Origin: Corbicula japonica
Taxonomy: Eukaryota > Mollusca > Bivalvia > Venerida > Cyrenidae
NCBI GenBank assembly: GCA_038501625.1
Contig: JAZAYU010000011.1
Coordinates: forward strand, 10,672,849-10,736,848
Direction of reading: 5' to 3'
Length of the DNA stretch: 64,000 nt
The notes under the pieces are model-generated. The model was not told the DNA's origin and did not search any database. It saw nothing but the letters and a program-made list of their open reading frames with translations. Below, piece after piece: positions 60,720 to 64,000 of the stretch (its first letter is position 1; each line of letters begins with the position of its first letter). Position numbers and translations under genes: made by a program.

Positions 60720-62040
60720 ATTAGCTTTGGGAAAATGTGAATTTTGCTTTATTCTTCTATTTAACCCAGAGATTTGTGTACCAGCTCTTCACATTAAAGT
60801 TTGAGTAAGTTAAACATTAGTGTTTTCAAACTGTATTGTAAACATCTAATTTTACTGGACTGCTTTGCATATTTTCTGAAAAGTGTTGATCACCATTTAC
60901 TAGTTTACCAGCTTATCGCCCATTGTAATGGAAATAAATAACTTGTATAGCCGATCTAGTTTCTGGCCAGAGTAATCTGTTAAAACAAACCAAATAGTTA
61001 AGCATATTTATTTAACAAATTAAAAGGAAGCAACTATTTCAGTATACAACTATAAAATTATTAAATAGACTAACAAAACAAATATTTATAAATACATCTA
61101 TCACAAAAATGAGATGCTAACAAATTTAAAGGACAGTAACGTTTTGTAACACATTTATATCACTGTGCATAAACAATTTATATTTATTAAAGATCTTGAA
61201 ACTTCTTAACATATTAAAAATAAATAAATAAATATAAAAAAGGACATTATGACAGCAAACATGATATGCTGACCTCCAGAACTAAGAAAACCTGTACTGT
61301 GTAATTTCAGGTACCAGACAACCTATATTGACTACATTATGTCTTAATAAAACTTTAAAAAGAAAGATTTTTTAAATGAAAAGTCAAACTAATCCCCCGC
61401 AATAAATGATCTTAAAGCGACATGTTTGAGCACATTAAATTTGATTTGTTCACCTAACACAGTGGTTAATTGTGGTAAACGGAATTCAGGCATATTAAGA
61501 CAGGCAGTTGTCAACATTTTGGATGGATGATTTAAAGCGACATTACTTCAATTTAACCCGCTCTTGTATGAAATATTACATGTATTTGGAACTATAGGCA
61601 CAAATTTGCAGCATTAGTTTGGGCTAATAAAATTTTAATTTACTAAAATAAATTTGGTCCGCGCGACTAAAAGCGAAAGTATGATTTCTGAAACGTCACA
61701 GAAATCGAGATCGTGCATGAAGTAGTCTCTTTGTCGGTGCTAAATATAGCTCCATTATATTTAGCTTCTTAAAAGTTTGTTAACGATAATTTAACAATAT
61801 CATTGAAAATCCCGTCTATAAGAAAGAATTTGATCTGACCTTTTGTGTTCTGTTAGAGAGTTTATATATTGCAGTCTATATTAATATGATTTTTCAATAG
61901 TATATTCTTACTTAAGTTTAGGGCTGGGGCTTTTAATAAATGGACATTTACTCAAAATACTATGGATGACTGGGTACTATAAAAATAAGAATTTTGTTTT
62001 TGTTGTTGGAGTGTCCAAAATGACTCCTAATGCTAGATTA
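60720..62040. other. No gene and no SCP2-domain exon seen
   Basis: Searched by eye for an SCP2 domain that could be spliced to the thiolase (KLKI-G or DDF-like motifs); none found. AAAGCGACAT-type motifs near 61415 and 61535 hint at another repeat. Confidence 0.5.
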
Positions 62041-62225
62041 GCCTTATAACAGCACAGATGTGCAGGCTGATCTGGATCTACACTGGTCACACATGTGATT
62101 TTAGCCATATTCATCAAATAAACGGGTTTTTACATATCGAAGAAAATTATATTTCAAAGACGTTAATACAAAAAGAAGACTTGGCAAATTACATTACCTC
62201 TTCAAAATACAATATCAGCTCAACA

Positions 62226-62450
62226 CTTAACCCTTTTAAACATATATTTGCCTTTATGGTGTGGGCAAACAGTGTAGATCCAGATCAGCTGGCATATCCA
62301 TGCAATCAGATCAGGATCTACACTGTTCACTTAGATTCATTACTGGTAGGTTATTTCTGGCCATGATGCAACCAGTGCAGATCCAGAATCCATGCCATTT
62401 GATGTGGATCTACACTGGTTGCACACATGTAAAAAATAGAGTAAGGGTTA
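62226..62450. repeat. MITE copy near the right end
   Basis: AACCCTTTTAAACATATATTTGC at the left, GTAGATCCAGATCAGCTGGC core, GAGTAAGGGTTA at the right. Confidence 0.75.
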
Positions 62451-62603
62451 TATTGTGCAGTATATCACTGTAGTTACTTTAAAGAAAAAAAAGCAGTCTG
62501 CTAATCCTTTACATTGTGGATATGGCTTGTATCCAATGTTAAGGTCAGTCTGGATCTACACTGGTCACACATGATATAAGCTGTGTCCAGTGATAGACAG
62601 GTT

Positions 62604-62845
62604 AATCCTTCCCTCCATAGACACACATTTATTGCGTGGACAGACAGTGTACATCCAGATCATCTGGCACATCAGTGCCATCTGATCAGGATCTGCACTG
62701 TTTGTTTTTTGATTCATCAGGTTATTTCTGACCAAAATGCAACCAGTTCAGATCCTGATCAGATGGCACAGATGTGCTGGCTGATGTGGATCTAAACTTG
62801 TGGCACATGTGTAAAAATGTGTATATATGGAGGTAAGGGTTAAAG
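62604..62845. repeat. Full MITE copy near the right end
   Basis: CCTTCCCTCCATAGACACAC and ATATATGGAGGTAAGGGTTAA ends; standard inverted core. Confidence 0.85.
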
Positions 62846-62925
62846 GTTTACCCTGACTAAGTTGAGATGAGATTCTTTCAGTGACCTTTTTTTCTTGTTA
62901 TATTTGTTTTAAAACCAGTGCCCAA

Positions 62926-63038
62926 GGTTATAAAACTGAGCATGGAAACCAGTCTCAAATCTCAAGCATCTGATTGGCTGAAATGGCGACTGAGATTTGA
63001 GACCGGTTTCCAATCTCAGCTTTATAACCTTCAGACCA
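62926..63038. repeat. Palindromic foldback repeat with a shortened second arm
   Basis: The first arm is full length; the second begins at GAGATTTGAGACCGG, so the centre is lost. Confidence 0.85.
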
Positions 63039-63039
63039 A

Positions 63040-64000
63040 TTTCAAAATAGAAGTTACTTGTAAGCATGATAACAATTAAACATTATAAATTTTGATAAAA
63101 AAATTATAAACTGATACCATTAACAACTGTGTATCACAAATAACAAATAGACAAAATACATGCCATTTTCTATAAAGCAATATAAAACCATTTATATATT
63201 AAATGATAATTATACCAGTATACCTTTTTGTATCACAGCCTTACAAACAAGACATAAAAATTGTATAACCTAAAAGGACTATAATATAAAATTTACAAAT
63301 GTTGCAGTAGATTAATGAATGACTAAGACAAAGTAAGGATCAGCAGTGTTAGTGATTCAGTCACATCCTAATGAAAAGACTTGTTCAAAATTTGGTCTAT
63401 GATAAATCATAAAAATAGCTAAGCAACATAGTGTATATAGGACTCATGGAGAATCTGATATTTGATATAAAAAAGCATAAAGTAGAAGACTTATTCTGTA
63501 AATTGTAACTATATTTAGCTTTTTTGGATAAAAATTTGCTGTTTCATTTACATATAAAGGTTAAATGATCTTCAAGATCAAATTAATTTTGTGCATTAAT
63601 TTTTGAAATTTTTTTTTTAATTAAACAATAATTCACCTCCATTCACACTAAACTATCAAGTAGAACTTGCATCTTTACGAAACATACATAAATTGAATTA
63701 AAAAAGTATTCATTTATTTATAATTACAACCTAGTGCATAATTTTATGATTGGTATATTACGGTCATTTGACTGCCTTTCATTTCTCAATGAAGCAGATC
63801 CGTATTTCTATGCGCAATTGTATACAATGTCAACATAATCACAACTACTAAAACAATAAATGAGAAAAACAGAAAAAGTTTGTTGAAGGCTGTAATTATA
63901 AAAATTTAATTAGATATTTTTCATTTTATTGATGGTTAACTTAATTATTGTGCATTATGCAGTAAAACAACATAATATTGTCAAAATGTGTTTAAAAAAT
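63040..64000. other. No gene seen
   Basis: Very AT-rich; no open frame or known repeat. Confidence 0.5.

Noticed and set aside
62058..62795. ORFs near the right end
   Set aside because: Translations of MITE copies, not genes.

Overview
This window looks like animal nuclear DNA, most probably from a marine (heterodont-type) bivalve mollusc. The evidence is spliced genes with GT-AG introns, AT-rich non-coding DNA, and very dense short interspersed and foldback repeats of the kinds I associate with clam genomes. Those include a repeat with ATCCAGATCAG cores and CCTCCATAGAT / GGAGGAAAGGGTTAA ends, a roughly 140-bp palindrome around ATTGGCTGAAATGGCGACC, and pearl/Helentron-like tandem arrays carrying GTGACCTTGACCTT. 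The taxon is inferred; nothing was searched.

The only convincing intact genes lie in the right-hand third, in head-to-head orientation. HSDL2 (minus strand, 40106-50570) can be assembled from eight coding exons into a 417-residue short-chain dehydrogenase with a C-terminal SCP2 domain. SCP2/SCPx thiolase (plus strand, 52073-59707) can be assembled from six coding exons into a 430-residue thiolase. All exon phases close, and every intron is GT-AG except the first intron of the thiolase gene, which appears to be GC-AG. The start codons are 1.5 kb apart. Both proteins are expected in the peroxisome: the thiolase ends in SRL, and HSDL2 ends in the weaker SNL. The thiolase stops right after its catalytic domain and lacks the SCP2 lipid-transfer domain found in vertebrate SCPx. 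The only SCP2 domain seen at this locus is the one on HSDL2.

The left 26 kb holds no gene I can recognise. Its main structure is a diverged direct tandem duplication of about 8-11 kb (block A about 5.55-13.85 kb, block B about 14.03-25.17 kb). The two blocks have different later insertions. Block A has a 0.7-kb near-perfect hairpin and a TIR element. Block B has a tRNA-like tandem array, a 2.1-kb insert with a GC-rich ORF, and a 5'-truncated reverse-transcriptase fragment with its tail repeat. The region 26-37 kb is repeat relics and featureless AT-rich DNA, plus one weak possible exon near 30.2-30.4 kb. From 37 to 44 kb there are two array-bearing elements, one downstream of HSDL2 and one in its intron 5. 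The introns of both genes are full of MITE-like copies, including one clean nested transposon insertion with a 3-bp target duplication. The last 4 kb is repeats and AT-rich DNA with no SCP2-domain exon.
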